This document shows, in pieces, positions 21,153 to 32,138 of a stretch of DNA of 64,000 nt; the stretch's first letter is position 1, and each line of letters begins with the position of its first letter. Under the pieces are notes generated by a model that made no database searches, was not told the DNA's origin, and saw nothing but the letters and a program-made list of their open reading frames with translations. A program made the translations under genes and the position numbers. Source of the DNA: Sequoia sempervirens (taxonomy: Eukaryota; Streptophyta; Pinopsida; Cupressales; Cupressaceae); NCBI GenBank assembly GCA_007258455.2, contig VDFB02358134.1:209185394-209249393 (forward strand), read 5' to 3'.

Positions 21153-23100
21153 AATATTAGATGTAAATAATATTAATATATAATATTTAAGTGCTTTAAT
21201 GAGTTAAAATCATATAATAATTATGTATGTATGTTATGTAATTTAATATTAAATTAATTTAATGAATGAGAATAATTAAAATATATATTAAATTAATTTA
21301 ATTAAAGAGAATAATTAAAAAATTAAAATTATGATAGTCATAGAATATGACAATTTCTTATTAAAAAAATTATATAAAAAAATAAAAAAATCTTAAAATT
21401 CAATTAAAATAAAATTATAATTGTTCATCATAAACAAGTTTAGCCATAGAATAGTTATTTTTACCATCACTTCATGGTGATGGAAATGTTAGTTAATTTT
21501 AGAGAAATTTCCTTGCCTATAAATATGAGAAAACATATAGTGATCAATATATATGATTAACATAAGTTATGCTTTATTTAAAATAATTTTAAACCTATGA
21601 TTAATTTAAGTTATTTTATTATTAAACAAGTTGCTTTTAAATTAAAATAAGTCACTACTTTTAATTTTTTTTTAATACAAGTAAAATGGTGAAATTTGTA
21701 TACCTTTACCATATAAAATAATTTAAATTAAAAAAAAAACAAAAAATCAGATTCTATTAAAAAAAAATTATAAGTGTTCATCATAAACAAGTTTACCATA
21801 CAAAAGTTAAATAGATTAGTTTTTTACTAGATTGTAGTTTGATGAATCAAAATATTAGTTATTTTTACCATCACTTCATCGTGATGAAAATGCTAGTTAA
21901 TTTTAGAGAAATTTTCCTTGCCTATAAATATGAGAAAACATATAGTGATAAGTATATGATTAAAATAAGTTATTCTTTCTTTAACATAATTTTAAACAGG
22001 GGATTAATTTAAGTTATTTAAGTTATTTTATTATTAAACAAGTTGCTTTTAAATTAAAATAAGTCATTACTTTTAATTCTTTTTAGTATAAGTAAAATGC
22101 TGAAATTTGTATACCTTTACCATATAAAATAATTTAAATTAAAAAAAAAAAACAAAAAATTAGATTCTATTAAAAAAATATATATAATTGTTCATCATAA
22201 ACAAGTTTACCATACAAAAGTTAAATAGATTAGTTTTTTACTAGATTGTAGTTTGATGAATCAAAATATTAGTTATTTTTACCATCACTTCATCGTGATG
22301 AAAATGCTAGTTAATTTTAGAGAAATTTTCCTTGCCTATAAATATGAGAAAATATATAGTGATAAGTATATGATTAAAATAAGTTATTCTTTCTTTAACA
22401 TAATTTTAAACAGGTGATTAATTTAAGTTATTTAAGTTATTTTATTATTAAACAAGTTGCTTTTAAATTAAAATAAGTCATTACTTTTAATTCTTTTTAG
22501 TATAAGTAAAATGCTGAAATTTGTATACCTTTACCATATAAAATAATAAATAAAATTAAAAAAATAATAATATTCAATTAAAATAAAATTATAAGTGTGC
22601 ATCATAAACAAGTTTACCCATACAAAAGTTAAATAGAATAGATTTTTTACTAGATCATAGTTTGATGAATCAAAAAGTTAGTTATTTTTACCATCACTTC
22701 ATAGTGATGAAAATGTTAGTTAATTTTAGAGAAATTTTCCTTGCCTATAAATTTGAGAAAACATATAGTGATAAGTATATGATTAAAATAAGTTATGTTT
22801 TATTTAAAATAATTTTAAACCGTTGATTAATTTAAGTTATTTTATTATTGAACAAGTTGCTTTTAAATTAAAATAAGTCCTTGCTTTTAATTTTTTTAGT
22901 ATAAGTCTAATGGTGAAATTTGTATTTTGCCATTTTTAATGTTTAGTGCTTGTTTTAAAATCCTTATTTGCCTCTATAATTATATTATATTCAATCCTCT
23001 AAACTAATTATGCCAAGAAACATTTTGCACTTGTCTATGAGTGTTAGTTATAAAAACAATTTTAAACAGATGATTAATTAAAATTATTTTACTCTTGAAC
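21153..23100 (+). repeat. AT-rich tandem array, unit about 410 bp
   Basis: The landmark 'ttaccatcacttcat' recurs at 21461, 21865, 22279 and 22689, spacing 404, 414 and 410. Each unit holds the small palindrome catcacttcatcgtgatg, 'cttgcctataaatatgaga', 'gattaatttaagttatt' and 'tttgtataccttta'. The middle two units are nearly identical. The array existed before LINE-1 split it. No coding capacity. It may be satellite-like DNA or repeated ends of a transposon. Confidence 0.85.
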
Positions 23101-23229
23101 ACTTGTTGCTTTATAATTAAAATAAGTCATTGCATTAAATTTTTTACTTTAACCGTAAGGGTGAAATGTGTATACCTTTTCCATTTTTTTAGTTTAGCGT
23201 TTATTTTTAAATTCTACTTTGTCTTGGAT

Positions 23230-23390
23230 AATGCAATTATATTCAATCCTTCAAACTAATTATGTCAAGAAACATTTTGTCTTAATGCAATTGTATTCGA
23301 TCCTCTAAACTAATTATGTCAAGAAACATTATGTCTTAATGAAATTATATTCAATCCTCTAAATTAATTATTTGAAGAAAAATTATGTTC
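23230..23390 (+). repeat. 54-bp tandem repeat, three copies
   Basis: Units start at 23230, 23284 and 23338 ('aatgcaattatattcaatcc' then 'taattatgtcaagaaaca'). A related single unit lies near 22975-23030. Exact 54-bp spacing. Confidence 0.8.
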
Positions 23391-23404
23391 TTGTATATGT
23401 GTGT

Positions 23405-24470
23405 TAGGGTTCAAGTTAGTTTTCAATTAAGTTTAGGACTCAATTAGGGTTAGAATTTAATTAGGTTTCAGGGTTAGGGTTAGATTTTAATTGGGTTAGG
23501 GTTAGATTTCAATTAGGTTAGGTTATGGTAAAGTTCACTATTAAGATTAGGGCTTGAGGTTCAATTAGGGTAAAATTTAATGAGGGTTAAGGCTCAATTA
23601 TGCTTACTATTAAGATTAAGGTTAGGGTTCAGTTAGGGTTAAAGTTAAGTTAGAGTTCAATTAGTGTTATGATTCAATTAAGGTTATAATTTAATTAAGG
23701 CCAGAGTTTAATTATGGTAACAGTAAAGGTTAGAGTTACAATTCAATCAGGGAACTAAACGTGGAATGAGGGTTAGAAATAGAATTAAGGTTAGATTTAA
23801 GGCTAAGATTAAAAGTCAATTAGGGTTATAATTCAATTAGAATTAGGATTCAATTAGGGTTCTAAGATGAATCTTGGGGTCAATATTAGGTTGAAGGTTG
23901 GTGTTAGGGTTAGGGTTAAATTAGGGTTAGAATTTTTAAATAAATCTTGGGATAAATATTAGGGTTAGGGTTCAATTAGATTTTGGGTTATAGTTAGTGT
24001 TTAATTAGGTTTACATTTCAATTATGGTTAGAGTTAGGACATGGTTCAATTAGGGTTAAGGTTGAGGTTTGGGTGATAAGATAAAGATTGGGGTAAATCT
24101 TAGGGTTAGGGTTGGACTAAGTAGGGTTAGGATTACAGTTCAATTAGGGTTCAATACAATTAGGGTTAGGGCTAATGTTAGGTTAGGGTAATGGTTCAGG
24201 TAGAGTTAGGTTTTAATTAGGCTTAGGGTTTAATTAGTATTATAGTTAGATAGGGTTGCCATTAGAATTAGGGTTAATATTAAAATTATTATTATGAATA
24301 GAGTTAGAAGTATGATTAAGGTTAGAATATGAATTATAGTTATGCTCACGTTTAAGGTTAGGATTAAAATTCAATTAGGGTTAGGGTTCAATTAGGGTTG
24401 TAAGATAAATCTTGGTGTTAGCATTAGGGTGAAGGTTGGGACTAGGGTTAAATTAGGGCCAGGGTTTCAA
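23405..24470 (+). repeat. Degenerate telomere-like (TTAGGG-rich) tract
   Basis: About 1 kb dominated by 'ttagggtt', 'tagggttaggg' and 'caattagggttagggtt', with point changes throughout and no long perfect run. A shorter piece reappears at 25085-25160. Plant telomeres are usually TTTAGGG, so this is an old interstitial telomere-like tract or a satellite that resembles one. No gene. Confidence 0.7.
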
Positions 24471-25233
24471 AACTAGCATATATATATAATAAACTAAGAG
24501 ATATCCTTCTCAAGGTGCCTATTGCACTTTTATGTAAGAAATTTATTTCTCTATTGGGCATGTTTTCCCAAGAGGAAACTAAGGAAGCCAAAGTTTATCC
24601 ATAAGCATCTTGATATTCATATTATCATTCTTTACCTTCTCATTTTGCATGTTAAATGAAAAAACTTGGTTTTACACCTTATTTAAGTCATTTAATCCTT
24701 GATTTTTGTCTCCAATAGATTTATTCAAAACTATAGACACCATCCAGTAGAACTATAAGATTCCTCTCTTCTTCTATTAGGATGTAAGAAAAATCATTTG
24801 AGAGGTCTTTTTGGATCTTAGCCATGCTACTTTCAAGGAGATCCTTTCTCTAAAAATATTTCTAAAGACTTGGATAGTCCACTCTTTCAGTCTAAGTTTT
24901 ATGAATTTTAACTTTCTATTGAACATGCACATCTTAGTGTGATGATCAACTATTTGGGTGAGCTAGGAGTCAGTGACAACCATTTTTAAGTTTGGGATTT
25001 CCATCTACCCTTTTTCAAAACTTGAAAGACACTCTTCTAGGGAATTTGTCCTTGTCTATGAGCTAGTAATTCAAACCAACTTCAAAGAGGGTTATGATTA
25101 GGGTTCAAATAGCTTTATGGTTAGGGTTAAGCTTCAACTTGGGTTAATGTTCAATTGATTAAAAATAGGCACATTGAGAAGGATATCTCTCTCTGTACTT
25201 TACATATATTTTTATAATATAGATATGCTAGTT
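24471..25233. repeat. Large inverted repeat (arms about 60-70 bp, span 763 bp)
   Basis: The left arm 24471-24533 and right arm 25161-25233 are reverse complements with some mismatches. Both read AACTAGCATAT outside and GAGATATCCTTCTCAA and GTGCCTATT inside. The right arm is preceded inside by telomere-like sequence, the left arm by telomere-like sequence outside. It is either a transposon with long terminal inverted repeats or the trace of an inversion within the telomere-like tract. Confidence 0.65.
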
Positions 25234-25278
25234 AGAACTTAAGTTAAAAGTTTAATTATGGAAACACATAAGTTAGTA

Positions 25279-25755
25279 AATAAATTTTTACTTTATTTAT
25301 TTTAAATTATTTAAAAATTACTTTATAAAAAATTAATTTGTGAAAGAGTTATTTGATTTATTTTTAGAATAATTTAAGTTATTTTATTTGTATTTATCAA
25401 ATGTTTAATATGAAATTTACAAATATATTTTTTATCCTAGATTTAAAACTAATTATTAAAATATTTTATTATAATATAATATGATTAAAATATTATAGTA
25501 TAGTATATAATATAATTATAAAACCCCAATGTCTATACTTATAGTATTTTTACTTTATTTTATTTTAAATTATTTAAAATAATATTTTGTAAAAAATAAT
25601 TAGTTAAAGAGCTATTTTATTTACTTTTATAATTATTTTAACTTATTTTATTTGCACTTATCAAGTGTTTTTTTTTTGGAAAAAAAATTTCTGAGATTTA
25701 CAAATACATCTTTTATGTTAACATCGAGATTTAAAACTAACTATTAAAAGATGTA
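25279..25755 (+). repeat. AT-rich tandem duplication, period about 270 bp
   Basis: The block 25279-25470 ('tttactttatttattttaaattatt' to 'aaaactaattattaaaa') recurs, diverged, at 25551-25755, including 'atttatcaaatgttt/acttatcaagtgttt' and 'gagatttaaaactaactatta'. No coding capacity. Confidence 0.65.
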
Positions 25756-25861
25756 TACAAGATATAAAACATAAAAGATTATTAATTCTAAAAGTACAAA
25801 TACTATAAGTAGAATAAAATAAGTTAAAATAAGATTATTAATTTTAAAAGTATGAATAATG

Positions 25862-25995
25862 ACCTACTTGATTTGATCGATTTAATAGTAGTAGGCATGC
25901 ATGGAGTATACGCGTACAGCACTGAGGAACTGTGAGCAACAGGTATGTATGCCCATCGTTCCCATTGGTACAAATTGTTGCCTCTATAAACAGTG
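25862..25995 (-). repeat. Inverted homologue of 13.9 kb flank, carrying the empty MITE site
   Basis: The reverse complement aligns with 13882-14010 and then with the few bases left of MITE copy A ('gcactgt'). At 25985-25986 a single TA stands where copy A has TA-MITE-TA. The alignment ends at both sides. From 25996 to about 26350 no gene or repeat is recognised. Confidence 0.8.
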
Positions 25996-26349
25996 CCAAT
26001 AATGGTACATTTAAGCTACATACATCACTCTGCGCATTGCCCCAGTCACATCTAGAATTTATCATTTTCTCCAGTGGCGGCATGGCAGTCCTCCACACCC
26101 TGAAGCGTGAAATGTCTTTAGGCAACACTTTATATTATTACCTATACTTTGGCTGCAACTCTTTCACAATTCAGCACACCTACGACGAGGCAAATCTTGG
26201 CCAACTTGAGTGCGTTGCATTTAAAATAGAGCAACGACATTTTAAACTGATTGCATGTGAAACAATTTTACTGTCCACCATTAATTTATGTAATTAAATA
26301 TTAATCTTGAACATTAAAAAATCTTAATTTTATTTTTCCTGAGATATAA

Positions 26350-26703
26350 CTATTTTTGTAGCTGGTAAACCAAAAAAGCAATCTCTAAATATCATTACAT
26401 TCAAAAAACAGTTCAAATCATATGATGCCACATTGACACACGAAAAAAATGACTTAATGCACCACTATTGGTCTAACATTTTTTAGGGGCCTATTATGAC
26501 CCCTTAACAAAAGCATGTTGATGACACCATTTTTCTCGATCTATGAGGGTGAAACGAAATATTTGAGTTGTCCACATCCCGAAATATTTGAGTTGTCCAC
26601 ATCCCTAGCCACTCGGGGATATAATTTTTTAATATCAATGTTGCATGTTCATTGCTATGTCGACCCATAAAGTTAGGGTGCACCACTATTGGGCCCTCTA
26701 CCC
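26350..26703. mobile_element. MITE-1 copy B, degraded
   Basis: The right end GGGTAGAGGGCCCAATAGTG (reverse strand, ending at 26703) is followed by TA and matches the copy A terminus. The internal text, inverted relative to copy A, matches over 'attggtct..cattttttaggggcc', 'aaaagcatgttgatg' and the 'atgatgccaca' and 'aaaagcaatc' blocks. The left terminus is not recognisable, so the start is approximate. A 25-bp unit 'cgaaatatttgagttgtcca' plus 5 bases is tandemly doubled at 26555-26604. Confidence 0.6.
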
Positions 26704-29265
26704 TACACAAGGAAATAAGGGAATGGGTGCCAAGAACCTGGAGCTTGGATCCAATAATGAATTTTCTACCAAAAGGATTTTTCATGGCTATGTTTGAAGA
26801 TGAAAACACAAGAGATCAAATAATGGAAGCATAAGGTTGGAAGTTCGGTAATTCGCACTTGTATTTGCAGAAATGGCAAAGAAAGTTCAATCCGTTAGAC
26901 TGTAACCCAAGGGAGGGTCCTACATGGATTAGATTATACAATTACCATATGAATATTGGTCTGGGAGTTGCTTAAAAAAATAGGAGATGCATTAGGCCAC
27001 ACGATTGATGTTGATCTGAGGAACTATGAATCCTTGATCTATGCAAGGATCAAAATACTAGCAATAAAAGATATACCAAAGGAGAATAAACTAGTTTATG
27101 GTGAAGAGGAATAGACAAAATCATTGACAAAAGAGAAACCTGTGTTCTTTTGTTTAAAATGCAAAAGGCAAAACCATAATGAAGAAGATTGCAGAAGATT
27201 TCCAAAGGATTTTAAGGAAGTATGGTGGGAAAAATCCCAAACCAATAAGAATAAAGTGGGAGATAAGATGGAAACGAAAGCACCAGAGGAAACACACCAA
27301 TCAAAGGATTAGGCATTGGTAGTTGCAAACCCTTTGAAAATTTCTTGTTTAAAGGAGAAAACTTCTTTAAGAGGAAACTCAAAGAGGCCATTGAAATTAG
27401 CAATCACCCTTGCAACCTTAACCATGATGGGGGTTGGGCTTTAAGTTTCTCGTGGAAACCCCTATTAAATAGCCTCAAAGTTCCTTCTCTCATTCACTCT
27501 TAATCCCTTTGTGTTAAGTCTTATTTTCCCCAAGTTCGCTCTCCTTACTCTTTGTTCATTTCTCCTTGCTTCTTTCCTTCCTTTCCTTTCTGTTCTTTCC
27601 TCTCGCCCTCTTCTCTTCATCTTCTCCTTTGCCTTTTTCTAGTCCCCTTGGGTTTTCTTGTTTTATTGATTATCTTAGCTGGTCTTCCTTATCTGGTTTT
27701 CATTATTATATTATTTTATTTTTTATATGATTTTAGTCTTATTTGTTACTTTTTTGTATAATAATCTCTTATACTCTTTTTATGTATTTTTTCTTGTTTT
27801 GATCTTTATTTCATTCTTCCATTTTTTTAAAATCCTTTTATGTTTTTTCTTCATGTTGTTTTATTCTATGTTCTTTTTTCTTAATTTCTTTTTCTTTTTT
27901 CATTTCATTTCCTCCTCTTATCTCTTTTATTTATGTCGTCTCGTCTTTGTTCTTTTGTTTTTTACCATTTTTGTGTTTCCCTTTCCTGTTATATTTTGGT
28001 TTAGTATTTTATTTTTCCTTTTCAATTTTTTTATTCTTTTAAATTTTGCCTCTTTTTCTTTGTTTCTTGTCTTATCTTGTCTCTTTTGTATTTTTTCCTT
28101 AGCTTTAGTTGTTGCATTCTTGTTATTGTTATTTTCTCCTCTTGTCATTTTTTCTTCCTTTTTTAGCTTTCTTTTAATCTACGGTTAGTGCCTCCCCTTG
28201 CTTTTTCTTTTATTTTTTATTTTTTATCTTATAGTCTTTTCTCTTCTTTATAGTTTTTATTCCCCCGCCCTTATTCTTTTAATGCTCTTTGTATTTATTT
28301 TTATTGTATATTTTAATTTTTGGTATTCTTGTTTTTATATTTTTCAATTGTTTCCTTATTTTGTATTGTGGTTTTCTTTATTCATGTTTCCTCTTTCTTA
28401 ATCGTAGACCTCACTCTCTCTCTCTCTCTCTTCCTTGGCATTGAAGTTTCTTATTATTTATTTATTCTTTTTTACCTTTTAGGTTAATTTTGGTTCTTTT
28501 CTTGTTTAATATTTTATTGTCTTCTCTAATTTATTTGGTTTATAGTCTCTTTTCTTGTTTTTAATATTCTTGTGGTTCTTATTATTATATTATATCTCTT
28601 TATTTATTATTATGATTTTCATTAACCTTAGTTTTTAATGTTGTTTTGTTCCTTTTTTTATTTTCTATTTTCTTTTGGTTTTTGGTTTTATAGTCCTTTT
28701 AGTTAATTGTTATTTTTCCGTATTTGTTGTTTTGTTCCTTTCCTTATTAGCTCTTTCTTTCTTTCCTTAATTTTGAGTTTGATTTATTGTTATTAATTAG
28801 TGGTTTCTTAGCATTAGTTTCTTTCAATTTTGTTGCAAATTTTCCTTCTTTGACCTTTATCCTTTTCCTTTTTTTTTGGGTTTTTGTGCCTCCCAACCCT
28901 TCTAGCTCTCCTCCCCTTTTTATTTCGAAGTCTACTATCTCATTTTCATTTCTCTATCATTTTTCGTTTCCTCACTAACAATCATGACTTTGAAAATTTA
29001 ATGTTATGAATTCCTAATGTTAGGACATTGTGATCAAGTAGACATTTCAAAATCAGATGACTCAATCTATCAAAAGGATGTGGATGAAATAGGCATCATA
29101 GAAGAACACCATATTTTCCAAACTATGAAGGTTTCATCATCAAAACCTGGGAGGAAAAAAAATAAACATAAACGTGATGATGAGGCTCATAAAGGTATTC
29201 AACCTTCAATAAAGATATCTATGACTAGATCCAAGGGAGGATGGTCCTCCCTTGGAAGGAGATGA
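26704..29265 (+). pseudogene. LINE-2 ORF1 remnant (DUF4283, zinc knuckle)
   Basis: Starts inside a DUF4283-like region (REWVPRTWSLDPIMNFLPKG...). Stops and frame changes follow within 150 codons. A good CCHC knuckle, CLKCKRQNHNEEDC, is at about 27148-27189. After that a T/C-rich block (27480-28978) separates it from the C-terminal part 29017-29265 (KPGRKKNKHKRDD...), which is lysine-rich. The stop TGA at 29263-29265 overlaps the ORF2 ATG at 29262-29264. It would be the RNA-binding protein of the element and is now non-functional. Confidence 0.75.
27480..28978 (+). repeat. 1.5-kb T/C-rich low-complexity block
   Basis: The plus strand is overwhelmingly T with C, in irregular runs such as 'ttctttttcttttttc', a (tc)n run near 28412-28430, and almost no A or G runs. 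It contains open frames (27727-28188, 153 codons) that spell only Phe, Leu, Ser and Ile, as any T-rich strand would. It sits within the ORF1 remnant of LINE-2, between zinc knuckle and C-terminus. Such a purine/pyrimidine strand bias can form triplex DNA. The origin is unknown. Confidence 0.85.
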
Positions 29266-32138
29266 AGATCCTCATATGGAATGTTAGGGGCCTGAACGCC
29301 CCTAACAAAAGACAGCTAGTAAAGTGCGAGTTGGAAATTCAAAAGGTTGATCTTGTTTTATTTCAAGAAACAAAACTAGAAGGTTTAGAGGAATGAGAAT
29401 TTTTCAACTCTTATAAAAATTAGAAAGGTTCATTTGTTGATGTGGTAGATGCGTCTGGTGGCCCAAGAATTCTCTTGAAGCCAAAAAACTGTGTTGAAGT
29501 GGAATTCTTGTCTTCAAATCAATATTGGATGAAGACAAAGGTAAAATTCTAGCCTCTACCATTAATTAATTTTGAAATTTTCAATGTTTATGGGCCTATA
29601 AAAACTAAAGAGAAGAAAATAGTGTGGGATGTTATAAATAAGGAAATTGTCAAAGTAAAAACTATTGTTAGAGGGGATTTCAATTTGGAATTCTCAATCT
29701 AAGCGAGGAGAGTGGGGGGGTTAAAGGAAGGCGGCCCAATCTCAGAAAGATTTTGCTATGTTTATAGAAGAAAATCATTTGTTAGACATCAAATCATCAA
29801 ATTGGGAATTTTATGTGGAATAATAGGAGTCGAGGCTTTAATAACATTGTAGAAAGATTAGATAGATATCTTGTGTTGAAAGAATGGTTGCAAGATAATG
29901 TCCCTTTGAAGGCAACAATAAGGACAATTTCTATCTCAGATCATTTTCTTGTCAAACTTAACATAAATAAAAATGCAAAACTAGCAAGAGGCCAATTCAA
30001 AATTGAAAAAATGTGGCTAAGGCACGAAGGTCTGGTGAATTTGATGAAGGCTTGGTGGATAAAACCTATACAATGGAAGGGAACAAAAATGTTCATCTTT
30101 CAAAATAAATTAGTAAGAATGAAAGAAAAGCTTAAGTATTGGAACATAAATGTGTTTAAGAACATATTTGAAGAGAAATCAAGGTTGGAGGTTGAATTAG
30201 AAGTGTTAGGGGACAAAACATATAAAGGATGGCATGTCGCTTGAGTAATTTGAAAATGAGAAGACATTGTTTGGCTGATTACAACAAAGTACTAGCAAGA
30301 GAGGAATGATATTAAAAGTCTAAATCGTGGGAAAAATGGTTAAAGAAAGGAGATTTAAACATAAAGCTCTTTCATAATACCACTAAAATGAAAAGGAGTT
30401 GGAACTGGATAATCCAAATCAAGGATGATCTAGGAAATAGTATTCAAGAAGAGGATAGTATTCAAAAAATCGGTGTGGAACATTTTGAAGGCTTGTTGGG
30501 TGGTAGCGAAATGGCCAAGTGTCTAAATTATAGTATCCTTGAAAATATTGATAAATCAGTGACACACGAAGACAATGTTGTATTAACTGGCCCAGTATCA
30601 ATAGAGGAAGTGAAAACAACAACTTTTGAATTGCAATATGAAAAATATCTAGGGCTTGACGACTTTAATGCACTTTTTTATCAAATATGTTGGGACTTTT
30701 TGGGAAAAGAAGTAACAGACTGAGTGGAGGAATCTTGAGGAAAACAAACATGCTTAAATATATGAATAATACAAATATTGCACTTATCTTGAAGAAAGAA
30801 AAATGTGCAACATTCTTAGACTTTAGACCAATTTCCCTATGCAATACGGTCTACAAGATAATCACAAAGGTGATGGCAAATAGATTGAAATGAATCTTGC
30901 CAATATCTCAAGAGCATTGAAGTGTCTTTGTTTCAGGTAGGAACATAATTGATGGGATAATTGTTAAGCATGAAATTGTACATACATTAAAGAAGTCAAA
31001 TAAAATTGGCATGGTGATAAAGTTGGATTTAAGTAAGGCATATGACAGGGTGCAATGGAAATTTCTAATAAAAAAATGGAGAAGATGGGTTTTGAGGAGT
31101 AGTGGTTGAAATGGGTTTTTTGTTGCATATCTACACCAAGGTATTCGATGATGGTTAATGGCTCTCCATGTGGTTTATTTAATAGAGCCAGGGGCCTCTA
31201 ATAGGGTGATCCAATATCCCCATTCATGTTTGTTATCATTATGGACACATTAAGTCGACATATATCTAACAAATACAAGTCTGGGCTATGGAAAGGAATT
31301 GAGGCTGCACCTGCACTTCCAATCACTTCCCATCAACTGTTTGTGGAAAATACAATCCTATATGGAAATTATTTTGTTGCCAAAGTTGAAGTAATGAAAG
31401 AGGCAATAGATCTCATTAGTAATGAAGCCACATAGCTACTAAATGTTGAGAAGTCCAATATTTTATTTTTCAACATGAATAAAAGATTGCAGTAGGGCTT
31501 ATTAAATATTTTAGGCTACAATCGGGGCAGACTCCCAACCAAGTATTTAGGAATTATATTGTTCATAGGGTAAGCAAAGCCAATTTTATGGGATGATATA
31601 ATGAAAAAATTCAAGTCAAAGTTAGATTATTGGAAGGGCTGATGGATAACTTTAGCTAGTCGAATCATAATGTCAAATTTGTTTTGGCTGCAATACCTAT
31701 TTATATGTTGGAATGTGTGGAAGTTAGATGAAAAATTATGCTAAAAGGCTAATTGTCATCTAACATAAACTAATGTGGGATGACACCCATGATAAAGAAT
31801 GCATCTTGTTGATAGGTTGGGAGATAGTAAAAAACCTAAAGGATGCAAGGGGTGTGTGGGTTAAAAGGATTTGAAATTACAAAATCTGGCTTTAAATTTG
31901 AAAATAGCTTGGAGGATGTATAGAAACCCAAAGTTGCAATGGTACAAGCTTCTTAGAGAAAAATATCCAAATTCATAAGAGGTATATCAAATCCTAACAA
32001 TTGAAAATCTATAAAAATGTTCAGCTCTATGGAACTTCATCTTGAATTGCAAATTGTTGATCTAACTGAGCACTTGACTTGGATCATAAGAGATGGTAAT
32101 CGAGCATCTTTCTGGAATGATTCATGGAATGGGTCTAC
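29262..32138 (+). pseudogene. LINE-2 ORF2, endonuclease and reverse transcriptase part (broken)
   Basis: ATG at 29262 begins MKILIWNVRGLNAPNKRQL, a classical L1 endonuclease start, with FQETKLE next, GDFN near 29675, MWNN...ERLDRYLV near 29813-29880 and SDHFLVKL near 29937. RT motifs are ALILKKEK...DFRPISLCNTVYK (30780-30860) and IKLDLSKAYDRVQW (near 31020-31060). The catalytic FADD-type box reads FVENT near 31340, so the two aspartates are lost. YLGI is near 31542. Stops and frameshifts are frequent. It ends at 32138 where Copia-2 inserted and continues at 38972. Confidence 0.85.

Noticed and set aside
27727..28188. 153-codon frame that looks like a multi-pass membrane protein
   Set aside because: It is made almost only of Phe, Leu, Ser, Ile and Val because the strand is T-rich. 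Neighbouring frames look the same. No domain.
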